Positions 1 to 7,350 of a stretch of DNA of 44,514 nucleotides are shown here, in pieces. Position 1 is the first letter of the stretch; each line of letters starts with the position of its first letter. This DNA is from Pseudomonadota bacterium (GTDB lineage Bacteria; Chloroflexota; Ktedonobacteria; Ktedonobacterales; JADMIN01): contig JAJPIU010000023.1 in assembly GCA_021324535.1 (NCBI GenBank), positions 1-44,514 of the forward strand, given 5' to 3'. Both the position numbers and the translations under genes were made by a program. The notes under the pieces are model-generated. The model did not search any database. It saw only the letters and a list, made by a program, of their open reading frames with translations, and had not been told where the DNA came from.

Positions 1-195
1 ACCACATCGGCGTACAGGCTTGTCGCGTATGACAATACGACTGTTGTGTGGTCGCTTTATGTACGCGGCGCGCCCGAAAGCAGCCGGGTGTATATCAGCG
101 ACGCCACGCATCCGGCAAACAGTGGCGACTACCCGCTCAAACAGCCGATCAAAAGCTCCGATCTCGATCAGTTCATCAGCAAATATCCGGCATAG
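1..195 (+). CDS. C-terminal end of a hypothetical protein (partial, 5' end outside window)
   Basis: Frame 1 is open from the first base to a TAG at 193-195 and gives 64 residues ending ...FISKYPA. The composition is that of a real protein: mixed charged and polar residues, with G/C-rich third positions as in the neighbouring genes. No family is recognised. The segment contains YVRGAPESSRVYISD and a C-terminal stretch that may form a short helix (SSDLDQFISKYP). A promoter-like element and a new gene follow within 80 bases, so this is the 3' end of an upstream transcription unit. The start lies to the left of the window. Confidence 0.6.
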   Translation, partial: TTSAYRLVAYDNTTVVWSLYVRGAPESSRVYISDATHPANSGDYPLKQPIKSSDLDQFISKYPA

Positions 196-228
196 CCGAC
201 GAGCCAGGGGAGAGCCGCCATATTACTA

Positions 229-237
229 TGCTATACT
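229..237 (+). promoter_or_regulatory. Extended -10 promoter for the small membrane protein at 274
   Basis: TG at 229-230, then C, then TATACT at 232-237 forms an extended -10 (TGCTATACT). It lies about 37 bases before the ATG at 274. No convincing -35 is seen. The same TGC-TAnACT pattern precedes several other genes here. Confidence 0.45.
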
Positions 238-273
238 GATTGGCAAAAGCGTTCGCTTCGCCAGGAGGAGATC

Positions 274-507
274 ATGGCGCTTCCCAACCCAACAAACCCA
301 TCGGCTTTTGAGGTGGCGGATCCTTCGTTCGAGATCGAGCAAGGCCACCTTGGTCGACACCTGTCACGGCCAAACTGGGAGCTAGTGTGCTCCCTCGGTG
401 GGGCGCTGCTCCTGCTCATTGCTTTCCCTGCGGTGGTAGGGCTGATGACATTTGCGATAAATATGCTCTGGTATCGCCGCCGCGCAAATATGCTAAGCTG
501 TGGGTAA
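274..507 (+). CDS. Small single-helix membrane protein, unknown function
   Basis: This 77-residue ORF has a strong ribosome binding site (AGGAGG at 263-268, five bases before the ATG) and a promoter-like element just upstream. Residues 1-36 are polar and soluble-looking. Residues about 37-62 form one hydrophobic helix (LVCSLGGALLLLIAFPAVVG onward), followed by the basic WYRRRA, which suggests the C-terminus stays in the cytoplasm. No domain is recognised. The last codons and stop fall in an 11-bp tandem duplication (495-516), so the natural C-terminus may have been altered. The acetyltransferase pseudogene that follows begins immediately after. Confidence 0.55.
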   Translation: MALPNPTNPSAFEVADPSFEIEQGHLGRHLSRPNWELVCSLGGALLLLIAFPAVVGLMTFAINMLWYRRRANMLSCG

Positions 508-516
508 GCTGTGGGT
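495..516 (+). repeat. Perfect 11-bp tandem duplication
   Basis: The unit AAGCTGTGGGT occurs twice with no gap (495-505 and 506-516). It covers the stop codon of the small membrane protein and the beginning of the acetyltransferase remnant. It is one of several short tandem repeats in the window. Confidence 0.85.
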
Positions 517-828
517 CTGCCCGATCTCCTGCCTGTCTATCTTTCACATCCCCAACAGCTGGAGCAGAACGAGGGGAGTCGCGGCGAGGCGGGCTACTAC
601 GATCTGGCCATGCTGCAACGCGATTGGCAGATCGCCCAAATGACGCCGAGGCGTATCGGCAGCTAGAGCAATATTTCCGCCAGGAGCTAGGCTGGCGCGT
701 GGTACGTGCGGGCGTGCGAACGAGCAATACGCAGGGGGTTGGCCTTCCTCCAGCATATGGGCTTTGCGCCGCTTGTCTCGGCGCCATCAACCGAGGCAAA
801 GTTCATTGTGCTGGAACGGCGGCTGTAA
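511..828 (+). pseudogene. Frameshifted GNAT-family N-acetyltransferase remnant
   Basis: Three consecutive frames together read like one small acetyltransferase. Frame one gives LPDLLPVYLSHPQQLEQ and GYYDLAMLQRDWQIA (about 517-640). A shift near 640-650 leads to AEAYRQLEQYFRQELGWRVV and VRTSNTQG. A second shift in the GGGGG run at 735-739 leads to LAFLQHMGFAPLVSAPSTEA and KFIVLERRL with TAA at 826-828. The pattern V-R-x-S-N-x-x-x-L-x-F-L-x-x-M-G-F is the usual end of the GNAT fold, where the acetyl-CoA-binding helix is followed by the last strands. No intact reading frame spans it, so it is almost certainly inactive unless the assembly has errors at the two sites. Confidence 0.65.
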
Positions 829-947
829 GGCGCAAGAAACAGCCTGCACATTCGGACAGGCATATTCCTGCCTCTTGATCAGGGGCGTCTCCTCTATAGT
901 GAGAGACACAATACTCCAGGCTTGTAATGCTTGAGAGGTAATGCGTT

Positions 948-1275
948 TCACAAGGCTGCCTGTGGTATCTCTGTGGCTGCCCGACGACGCCAGAGAATAG
1001 TAAGCTCAATGAGCAGCGCATAGAATGGGATAGTAGCGAACACCTCGCCCATCGGCGCCTCCGTCAGATTCAGCAGTAGCGTGGTGAACGTGACCGCGCC
1101 AAGTAGCAGCGAGATTCTGACGCGGCGACATCCCGATGCGCTGCGACCACAACCATCCGCGCCAGAACACCAGCGCGCCAAACGCCAGCAGCGCGGCGCC
1201 ATCAATACCCTGAGCGATGAAGATAGTGAGCGACAAGGCCCAGACCCAATCTATCCCACCAATAAGGAGTTGTGA
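948..1275 (-). pseudogene. Frameshifted, 5'-truncated hydrophobic membrane protein
   Basis: Two minus-strand frames carry consecutive hydrophobic helices. The upstream part reads LLIGGIDWVWALSLTIFIAQ and GALVFWRGWLWSQRIG (about 1275 to 1130). The downstream part reads RISLLLGAVTFTTLLLNL and FATIPFYALLIELTILWRRR (about 1120 to 951) with a TGA stop at 948. The frames join near 1115-1130, which points to a single-base indel. The 5' end of the hydrophobic frame runs straight up to the half-tRNA at 1277-1322, and no start codon or ribosome binding site is visible, so the gene seems to have been cut at that junction. The family is not recognised. Confidence 0.5.
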
Positions 1276-1276
1276 G

Positions 1277-1322
1277 GGCAGGTGGGACAGGACTTGAACC
1301 CGCAACCGGTGGTTTTGGAGTC
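1277..1322 (-). other. 3' half of a tRNA-Trp-like gene (candidate attachment-site scar)
   Basis: Read on the minus strand, the segment starts at an anticodon loop CTCCAAA (anticodon CCA, Trp). It continues through a variable region, a T-arm with loop TTCAAGT and stems GCGGG/CCTGT, and a 3' acceptor strand CCCACCT followed by GCC. The matching 5' acceptor AGGTGGG and the D-arm are absent upstream, and the anticodon stem does not pair. A piece running from the anticodon loop to the 3' end is the portion commonly duplicated when tyrosine integrases use a tRNA gene as target. No integrase is recognisable nearby. It could also be a decayed tRNA gene. Confidence 0.6.
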
Positions 1323-1499
1323 CCAATCAGCGGCGTGTGTCGGTGTCCGGCGAATGTCATGACGTGCCGTGGGAGCGCAATTTTCCCAGGTTGTGTGTCT
1401 GCCGTGTGTCGCCAGATGTCGTGGCTCATCGTCCGCGTTGGGGGCAAAATTGGGGGCGCTTGGGGGCAAGCTATGATTCGGGACTCGGATATAGTACCG

Positions 1500-1679
1500 C
1501 GCGCCATAGTAGTCAAGCCCCGTCGTCACATCCGCCCGCTGGCCCGTGAACCCTTTCGCCGTCGGCATGGTTCCCGCCGCGTAGCGCACCGTGCCGTAGG
1601 GCGCGAACAGTTGGGTCGCCGTCTCATTGCCATTCGTGTCGAACGCTTCGCTGATTATGACTTCTCTTACCCTTGGCAA
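1500..1679 (-). pseudogene. RHS-repeat core domain fragment
   Basis: The minus-strand frame contains FAPYGTVRYAAGTMPTAKGF directly followed by TGQRADVTTGLDYYGARYY. This is the hallmark of the RHS-associated core domain that normally precedes the polymorphic C-terminal toxin tip. Only about 50 residues of the core remain. The conserved DHLGS-type block that should precede it is missing, and after GARYY the frame runs into unrelated low-complexity sequence (GC-rich, three near-copies of TTGGGGGC at 1438-1469) instead of the expected D/P continuation. This is a broken remnant of a very large surface or polymorphic toxin protein. Confidence 0.65.
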
Positions 1680-1693
1680 TACGCTAGTGGACT

Positions 1694-1870
1694 TTAGCGA
1701 TGACGTAGTGGCCAGCCGATGGCAAGAGCTATTCCAACCCCAAAGGGGCCAATTGGCAAAAGCAGGCTGCGCAAAACCAGAATACTCATTGCTCCTACGA
1801 GCATGGAAGAAGCGGCAAAAACGCTATCACGTTTGCTATGATAACCTTTGCTCTTCGCGAAAGCATCCAA
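1694..1870 (-). CDS. Small hydrophobic protein, TTG start (hypothetical)
   Basis: A 58-residue frame begins at TTG (1870), four bases after a perfect AGGAGG (CCTCCT at 875-880 of the second kilobase, i.e. 1875-1880). It ends at TAA (1694-1696). The N-terminus is polar (LDAFAKSKGYHSKRDS). Residues about 23-50 are hydrophobic (SSMLVGAMSILVLRSLLLPI, then GPFGVGIALAIGW), and the end is basic (PLRHR). This looks like one or two short membrane helices. No homologue is recognised. It sits between the RHS fragment and the glycosyltransferase gene, so it might itself be a remnant. An alternative start is the ATG of SSMLVG. Confidence 0.4.
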   Translation of the reverse strand: MDAFAKSKGYHSKRDSVFAASSMLVGAMSILVLRSLLLPIGPFGVGIALAIGWPLRHR

Positions 1871-1924
1871 AGCGCCTCCTATCTAACTTAAGAATACCAT
1901 GATGCTCTTCACAGCAAGCGCTTT

Positions 1925-1951
1925 GGCGCCAGATCAAATCACCCTGGCGCC
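1925..1951 (-). terminator. Hairpin straddling the stop codon of the GT9 gene
   Basis: GGCGCCAG (1925-1932) pairs with CTGGCGCC (1944-1951) around an 11-base loop that contains the TGA of the GT9 gene. There is no U-run, so it is at best a weak terminator or an mRNA 3'-end stabiliser for the long minus-strand operon. Confidence 0.35.
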
Positions 1952-3090
1952 CCCGCACGCTCACGCAGCAGTTCCGTCGCCGCATCGAGCACGCGCTGCG
2001 ACGAGATCGCCTTCAGGCAGGCGTAGGAGTAGCAGAAGTTTTGCTTCCAGAGCGGATCGTTGCCCACGAAGCGGAAGCAGGGGCTGCATAGCAAGTCAGA
2101 GTGGATGACCGCGCTGCGATAGCCGTTGCCTCCCACCGGCGAAAACTCCTGCCAGTCGGAGGGGCCAAAGATGCCCACAGCAGGTGTACCCACGGCGGCG
2201 GCGATGTGCATCGGGCTGGAATCGTTGCCGATGAAGAGGGCTGACATCTCGATCAGCGCGCCCGTCCCTTTGAGCGAGGTTTCGCCTGCCAGCCCATGTG
2301 CATGCGCTCGTTGCTCCTCAGGCAGCGCGGCGATGGTGGCCTCCACCTCTGGGATGTCTACCGCGCCGCCGATCAGCAGTATCTGTGCGTTGTAGCGCTC
2401 GATCAGGCGGCTGGCTACCTCGGCGAAGCGTTTCGGCGCCCAGCGTTTGCGTCCGTTGAAGCCGTCGCCTCCCACATGCAGCGTCACCAGCGGCGCGCCC
2501 GGCGTAATCCCGCGTTCCCGTAGCAGCTTGCGCGCCTTCTCGCGATCCTCTTGCGTGAGCCGAAACAAAGGCACACGCTCGTCGGGGTTCGTTGGGATGG
2601 GAACGAGGGCTTCGATAGCCTTGAAGTAGTGGTCAACCGCGTGGCGTTCGCGATACTCCTTCGAGTGATTGCCGATCAATGCGAAGAGCGGCGGATAGCG
2701 CAGCCCCAGGCGCGGCGCGCGCAACCCGGCCAGCGCCGTCGTCAGCGATCCCGCGAAGGAAAAATTCACGATCAGGTCATAGCGTGTGTGGGCCAGCCGC
2801 CAGACCGCCCACAGATAGCGCCACGCCACATGCTCTGGCCCGCGTTCAGGCGCAAGCAGCCGCTCGTCTATCAGATCGTCCGCGTCGGCAAGGATGCCCG
2901 CGTTGCTGGGGAAGGTCAGCGCCGTGATGTGCGCGTTGGGGAAGCGACGGCGCAACTGCACGAGCGCGGGCGTCAGGAAGAGCGTATCGCCTATCGGGCA
3001 GAGCGCCGTCACCAGGATGCGCTGCGGCTCCCGGCGCAGGCGAAGCGTCGGTCGGTGTGCAGGTGTGGGCTGGTCGGTCTCGGACGGCAT
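1939..3090 (-). CDS. Glycosyltransferase family 9 (heptosyltransferase-like)
   Basis: 383 residues, the usual length of GT9 enzymes, which transfer heptose or related sugars from nucleotide donors to cell-surface glycans. The N-terminal acceptor-side domain starts with ILVTALCPIGDTLFLTPALV (about residues 24-43), matching the GDxLLxTPAL signature with T in place of the usual S/L. The C-terminal nucleotide-sugar domain has LFIGNDSSPMHIAAAVGTPA (about 290-309) followed by VGIFGPSDWQEFSP. The C-terminal cysteine set LLCSPCF...FCYSYACLKAI is typical of one GT9 branch. It is the last gene of the guaA-led operon, 60 bases after the MFS gene. The true sugar is unknown. Chloroflexota usually lack classical LPS, so a different surface glycan is likely. 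Confidence 0.85.
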   Translation of the reverse strand: MPSETDQPTPAHRPTLRLRREPQRILVTALCPIGDTLFLTPALVQLRRRFPNAHITALTFPSNAGILADADDLIDERLLAPERGPEHVAWRYLWAVWRLAHTRYDLIVNFSFAGSLTTALAGLRAPRLGLRYPPLFALIGNHSKEYRERHAVDHYFKAIEALVPIPTNPDERVPLFRLTQEDREKARKLLRERGITPGAPLVTLHVGGDGFNGRKRWAPKRFAEVASRLIERYNAQILLIGGAVDIPEVEATIAALPEEQRAHAHGLAGETSLKGTGALIEMSALFIGNDSSPMHIAAAVGTPAVGIFGPSDWQEFSPVGGNGYRSAVIHSDLLCSPCFRFVGNDPLWKQNFCYSYACLKAISSQRVLDAATELLRERAGAPG

Positions 3091-3150
3091 GGATGTCGCC
3101 TTTTCGCTGATCGTGCTGGTAGGTTAGCCCTTAGGTTAGCCCTACAGATA

Positions 3151-4797
3151 TTACGGCTGATTGACCTGTTGCGTTTTGGCGGCGCGCGCCCGCGAGGCGC
3201 GGACGCTGAGATAGACGCTCAGCAAGCCAAGTATCAGTACCGAACTGGCCAGGATGTTGAAAGCGCCGCTCAGGCCAAATCTATCAGCAGCGACGCCAAA
3301 CGCGGGAGCCAGCACAACCGTCACCAGATTGAGCAACATCGTCTGCGCCGAGAGCACCCGCCCCTTAATCTCGTCGGGCGCGTGTTCCTGCATGCGTGTC
3401 TGCGCGGGCACGTTGATGAAATCGAGCGCGACGCCGATCAGGAAGGTCAGTCCCATGACGACGGCAAGATAGGGCGCATCATGCCACCAGCCGCGCGGAT
3501 CGAGCAGCGGAGCCAACCAGCGAATAAATGTCATGAATCCTGCGCTGACCGAGAGGGTGATGACACCAATAGTGATCGTGCGGGTATAGCGCAGGCGGCG
3601 CGCGATGTAGGGTGTCATCGCTGCGCCCAGCAGCACGCCAAGCCCTGCGGGAAGGAAGACTAGCGCGGCAAGCGCAGGTGGCGCATGGAAAAACTCCTGG
3701 ACGAAGCGCGGCGCCAGCAAAGCCACAATCGAGAGAATCAGTCCTGCCAGTGTCAGTTGCCAGACGGAGATATGTAGAATGGCGTCGTTCCAGATGAAGC
3801 GCGCCATCTCCGCAATGCCCGACCAAATGACGCGCAGCCGGAGCGGATGTTGCTTGCGTTGGATGATGGTCTGCCCATCCGAAACACTTGCCAGGGCTGG
3901 CGCGTCCAGGCGCTCCTTCGGGATCGAGAGGATCAAGAGCGCGCAGCCGACGTACAGTACCGCGATGAGAATGAACAGGATCGCGACGGGCAAAATCGTG
4001 ATCTTGCCGAGATGGATGGTCGGAGCCAGCAAGAGCACCAGCGGCCCCAGCAGGATCAATCCCGCCACCTGCGCCAGCGTAAACGTAATGTTGAAGAGCG
4101 CCAGCGCGTTCATCAGCTCGGATTTGCCCACCAGCCTCGGAATCGCCGCGCCTTCCGCCGGGCCAAAGAACTGTCCCACCAGTGCGATAAAGAAGGTCAG
4201 CGTATAGACAGGCCACAAAGCCGCAGGATCGATGAGCAGCGAGAACACAAAGATGAGAGCGCCGATGGCGCGCAGGGCGTTACTTACCCAGAGCACCATC
4301 CGCCGGTCTAAGCGATCCACCAGCACGCCCGCCGGAGCGCCCATCAGCGCGGCAGGCAGGCTGAACGCCACAAATGCGCCGCTGGTGGCCGTGGTGGACT
4401 GGCTGACAACCGCCACCAACACGATTAACCCATAGTTGGCCGCGTTCATAATGGTCTGCGATATCATCTGAGCGATCCACAGGCGCAAAAAGAGCGGATT
4501 GCGAAACAGCGCGCGGTACCCTCGACGCTTCTTGCGCGCGGCGGGTTGCTGCGGCGTAATCGGCGTAGGAATCAGCGGGACACCCCGAGGATCGTCGCCG
4601 ATCTGTGGGGCAAGCGGAATGGGTGGCTGGATGACCTGCGGCGTCTGGGCCTGCTCATCCAGCTTGGCCGCGCCATTCTTTTGCGTGACGCCATTGGCAC
4701 CCGCATCAGGCTCAGGCTGGGGCTGCGCTGTCCCGTTTGCGTTTGCCTCGTGGGGGGTCTCTTCTTGTGGCTCGTCCACCTTACGAACGCTTGCCAT
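3151..4797 (-). CDS. MFS transporter with Pro-rich cytoplasmic N-terminal tail
   Basis: About 548 residues. The first ~95 are hydrophilic and Pro/Gln/Asn-rich (TPHEANANGTAQPQPEPD and similar), then RKKRRGYRALFRNPLFLRLW leads into the first of about twelve membrane helices. The helix 2-3 loop carries GVLVDRLDRRMVLWVSNALR, the conserved MFS loop motif, and the second half has FINVPAQTRMQEHAPDEIKG, typical of the EntS/MFS_3-like exporters. The first ATG (4809) has almost no ribosome binding site, while the ATG at 4797 follows GGAGC, so 4797 is preferred. The start lies inside the DUF951 gene (17-base overlap), suggesting translational coupling. The substrate is unknown; small-molecule efflux is the usual role. 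Confidence 0.8.
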   Translation of the reverse strand: MASVRKVDEPQEETPHEANANGTAQPQPEPDAGANGVTQKNGAAKLDEQAQTPQVIQPPIPLAPQIGDDPRGVPLIPTPITPQQPAARKKRRGYRALFRNPLFLRLWIAQMISQTIMNAANYGLIVLVAVVSQSTTATSGAFVAFSLPAALMGAPAGVLVDRLDRRMVLWVSNALRAIGALIFVFSLLIDPAALWPVYTLTFFIALVGQFFGPAEGAAIPRLVGKSELMNALALFNITFTLAQVAGLILLGPLVLLLAPTIHLGKITILPVAILFILIAVLYVGCALLILSIPKERLDAPALASVSDGQTIIQRKQHPLRLRVIWSGIAEMARFIWNDAILHISVWQLTLAGLILSIVALLAPRFVQEFFHAPPALAALVFLPAGLGVLLGAAMTPYIARRLRYTRTITIGVITLSVSAGFMTFIRWLAPLLDPRGWWHDAPYLAVVMGLTFLIGVALDFINVPAQTRMQEHAPDEIKGRVLSAQTMLLNLVTVVLAPAFGVAADRFGLSGAFNILASSVLILGLLSVYLSVRASRARAAKTQQVNQP

Positions 4798-5062
4798 GCG
4801 TTGCTCCATCCCCTGAGGCCGAAACGGCCAACGGCGCGTCTGCTTCCGGGTCTACCGGCGGCTCATCAACGCCACGGCTCACTACCTGTTTGATGCGCTT
4901 CTCTGCCTCGCTACGTGGCAATAGCACACGTCGCCCGCATCCTTCGCATTTTAGCCCAATGTCGGCGCCCAGCCGCACCACGCGCCAATCCGTTGAACCG
5001 CAGGGATGCGGTTTGCGCAGGCGCACGCGATCATTCAAGCCGAGATCAGCGTATTTGATCAT
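4781..5062 (-). CDS. DUF951 family protein
   Basis: 93 residues beginning MIKYADLGLNDRVRLRKPHP. The family core is complete: LRKPHPCGSTDWRVVRLGAD, then IGLKCEGCGRRVLLPRSEAE. It contains the conserved CG and CxGC cysteines, suggestive of a small metal-binding or RNA-binding fold; the function is not established. The C-terminal 25 residues (DEPPVDPEADAPLAV...) extend beyond the usual ~65-residue family length and may exist because the 3' end overlaps the MFS gene. The start at 5062 is chosen because family members begin just before the LRKPHPCG block. A longer frame to 5182 exists but its extra residues look non-coding. It is an operon member, 50 bases after aroQ. Confidence 0.85.
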   Translation of the reverse strand: MIKYADLGLNDRVRLRKPHPCGSTDWRVVRLGADIGLKCEGCGRRVLLPRSEAEKRIKQVVSRGVDEPPVDPEADAPLAVSASGDGATHGKRS

Positions 5063-5112
5063 GCGTCTTCCCCCTCTGTCGCCTACGCAACACTTCTCCA
5101 AAAGTTGTGAGT

Positions 5113-5595
5113 TTATCCCTCGCGCAGCAGCGCCGCCAGCGCATCGAGGGCGGCGAGATAGCCTCGCCAGCCCAGGCCACATACCTGCCCCCGGCAGATC
5201 GGCGCAATCAGCGAGGGATGTCGAAACGCCTCGCGCGCATAAATATTCGAGAGATGTACCTCGACGATGGGCAGCCCCGTCGCGCTGAGCGTATCGCGCA
5301 GGCTGACGCTCGTTGTGGTCAGTCCGGCGGGATTGATCACGATCCCATCGGCGGTCGGCGCCTCGGTCTGCGCGAAGTCAATCAGCGATCCCTCGTGGTT
5401 CGATTGGAATGTCATGAGTTCACAGTCGAGCGCCTCGGCCCACCCTTGCAGGCGCGAGTTGATCTCATCAAGTGTTACGTCGCCATAGATGGCTGGCTCA
5501 CGTTTGCCCAGCGTATTCAGGTTGGGGCCGTGTATGACCAGGATGCGCAGACGCCTCATTTGTGCGCTTGTCGAAGTCGAAGTCGAAGTATCCAT
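5113..5595 (-). CDS. aroQ: Type II 3-dehydroquinate dehydratase
   Basis: 160 residues. It catalyses dehydration of 3-dehydroquinate to 3-dehydroshikimate, the third step of the shikimate pathway, as a cytoplasmic dodecamer. Diagnostic motifs are ILVIHGPNLNTLGKREPAIY (catalytic Tyr after the GPNLN loop), FQSNHEGSLID (N-H-E-G), GIVINPAGLTTTSVSLRDTL and PIVEVHLSNIYAREAFRHPS (catalytic His; S-N-I-x-x-R-E). The N-terminus MDTSTSTSTSAQ is encoded by a 6-bp microrepeat and is not part of the enzyme. The internal ATG at 5559 is an alternative start. It lies 18 bases after the aroK-aroB fusion, so consecutive pathway steps are co-transcribed. Confidence 0.93.
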   Translation of the reverse strand: MDTSTSTSTSAQMRRLRILVIHGPNLNTLGKREPAIYGDVTLDEINSRLQGWAEALDCELMTFQSNHEGSLIDFAQTEAPTADGIVINPAGLTTTSVSLRDTLSATGLPIVEVHLSNIYAREAFRHPSLIAPICRGQVCGLGWRGYLAALDALAALLREG

Positions 5596-5613
5596 GTGTT
5601 GTGTTACCCCTGG

Positions 5614-7347
5614 TTACTCCACCGCGCCAAGCTCGGCCAGCGTCGCGCGCACATCGGCCTCACTCACGTCTGAGAAAAGGGTCGCCTGTCCAAGCGCCGT
5701 CGGCAATATCCACCGGAGACGCCCGCCGCGCGCCTTCTTATCGAGCAGCATCACGCGCACCAGTTCATGAGCGGAGAGACCATCAATCCGCATGGGTAAG
5801 CCAAATCGCTTCAGCAGCGCCTCCTGCCTATCGCATACTTCGGCTGGCGTGACGCCAATATGCCTGCCCAGCCTACTAGCAAAGACCATGCCGACCGAAA
5901 CGGCCTCGCCGTGCAGCCATTGCCCATAGCCGGTGATCGTCTCGATGGCGTGACCAAGCGTATGCCCGTAGTTGAGCAAGGCGCGGCGTCCGCCCTCTCG
6001 CTCGCGCTCGTCACCTTCAACCACCGCAACTTTCAACGCGACCGAGCGCGCGATGGCCTCCGTCATTGGGGCGGGCTGGCGCGCCAGCAACGCTTCGGCG
6101 TCGCGTTCGAGCGACTCGAAATAGGTGGCGTTGAGCGCCACCCCATGCTTGATCACCTCGGCCCACCCCTCGATATAATAACGACTGGGAAGCGTCAGCA
6201 GGGTAGCAGGATCGGCTACTACCAGACGTGGTTGATAGAACGCCCCGATCAGGTTTTTGCCCTGGGGATGGTCAATCGCCACTTTGCCGCCAATCGAGGC
6301 GTCCACCTGGGCTAGCAGCGAGGTAGGAATGTGGATCAGCGGCAGCCCCCGCAGATAGGTCGCCGCTGCGAAGCCCGCGAGATCGCCTGTGACGCCGCCA
6401 CCAAGAGCCACCAACGCCTCTCCTCGTTCGGCATGGCGTTCCACCAGCCAATCGTGAATGGCGTTGAGCTGCTCGCGCGATTTGCTCGTCTCGCCCGCCG
6501 CGAAGCGATGGATCAGCGGCTTGAATCCGGCGTCCATCAGCTCAGCCATCACCCCAGGCTCATAGAGCGCCGCAACGTTGGCGTCGGCCACCACATGCAA
6601 TCGCTCTGGTAGGCCCAACGCGGTCAGCCGTTCGCCCAGCGTAGCCAGCGCGCCCCATGCGACCACTGCCTCATATGAGAGAGATGAGGGCGCCTGGGCT
6701 GCTTCTGGTGTGTCTGCGGATGCAAGCAGCACACGGCGTGTCATTGAGACGAGTGGCTTGCCGCCCTTGCTGGTTCCGGGCAGCAGGCCACGTGTCACCA
6801 CTCCCGCGACGATGCGCCTCGCCAGCGTATCAGGCGTAAAGTCGTCGGCGACGATGGTTTCATCGGCAAGCGTATACCATGCCTGCCGCCGCGCATAGAG
6901 CGTGGTGAGCCGTCCGAGTGGATCGTCGCCCGCCAGCATAGGACGCGCTTCCCCTGGTGTTTGCTGACGCGCCTGCGCTTCTGCGGTGAGGCGCTGCCAG
7001 ACGATGGCGGGCGCGACGTTCAGCGCCACCACCCAGTTCGCGCGATCCGGTGGCCAGATCAGCGCACGTGCGGCTTCATGCTCGCCGATACCGGCGCCCG
7101 TCGCGACGATAACGTGAGGATGGGCCATTGCCTCGGCCAGCGCCTCACGCTCGCGCCTGCGAAAGCCCTGTTCACCTTCCGCCGCGAAGATCGCCGGGAT
7201 GTCCATGCCTGCTTCGCGCGCCACCTCGGCGTCAATATCAAGCCAGCGCCAGCCCAAGAGCGCAGCAACCAGCGGCGCGACGGTCGTTTTGCCCGCGCCT
7301 GTCGGCCCGATCAGGATGATGCGCTCGATGCGCTGTGTTGCTGCCAT
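5614..7347 (-). CDS. aroKB: Bifunctional shikimate kinase / 3-dehydroquinate synthase
   Basis: 577 residues with two fused enzymes. Residues about 8-190 are shikimate kinase: Walker A GPTGAGKTT (14-22), LDIDAEVARE for shikimate binding, GEQGFRRREREAL, and the lid/adenine region RLTTLYARRQAWYTLAD. Residues about 215-577 are NAD- and metal-dependent dehydroquinate synthase: GETSKSREQLNAI, ALGGGVTGDLAGFAAATYLR, PTSLLAQVDASIGGKVAIDH, GWAEVIKHG and LLNYGHTLGHAIE, which supply the metal ligands. One oddity is that the usual GGG of the kinase shikimate-binding loop reads ATGAGIGEHEA, so one glycine is replaced. The two activities are steps 2 and 5 of the same pathway. It starts 3 bases after the guaA stop and is followed by aroQ (step 3). 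Confidence 0.93.
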   Translation of the reverse strand: MAATQRIERIILIGPTGAGKTTVAPLVAALLGWRWLDIDAEVAREAGMDIPAIFAAEGEQGFRRREREALAEAMAHPHVIVATGAGIGEHEAARALIWPPDRANWVVALNVAPAIVWQRLTAEAQARQQTPGEARPMLAGDDPLGRLTTLYARRQAWYTLADETIVADDFTPDTLARRIVAGVVTRGLLPGTSKGGKPLVSMTRRVLLASADTPEAAQAPSSLSYEAVVAWGALATLGERLTALGLPERLHVVADANVAALYEPGVMAELMDAGFKPLIHRFAAGETSKSREQLNAIHDWLVERHAERGEALVALGGGVTGDLAGFAAATYLRGLPLIHIPTSLLAQVDASIGGKVAIDHPQGKNLIGAFYQPRLVVADPATLLTLPSRYYIEGWAEVIKHGVALNATYFESLERDAEALLARQPAPMTEAIARSVALKVAVVEGDEREREGGRRALLNYGHTLGHAIETITGYGQWLHGEAVSVGMVFASRLGRHIGVTPAEVCDRQEALLKRFGLPMRIDGLSAHELVRVMLLDKKARGGRLRWILPTALGQATLFSDVSEADVRATLAELGAVE

Positions 7348-7350
7348 GAC

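Noticed and set aside
1438-1470. Three G-runs (TTGGGGGC-like) as a G-quadruplex or integrase tail
   Set aside because: Only three G5 runs are close together and the fourth is distant. The reading frames show no tyrosine recombinase motifs, so neither claim is supported.
1251-1679. A continuous 142-residue minus-strand ORF as one gene
   Set aside because: Only the first ~50 residues are RHS core. The rest reads through GC-rich sequence and the half-tRNA and is not protein-like, so it is reported as an RHS fragment only.
2551-3663. A 370-residue plus-strand ORF
   Set aside because: It lies opposite the GT9 and MFS genes, is rich in Arg/Gln with no domain, and has no ribosome binding site. It is an antisense shadow of GC-rich coding sequence.
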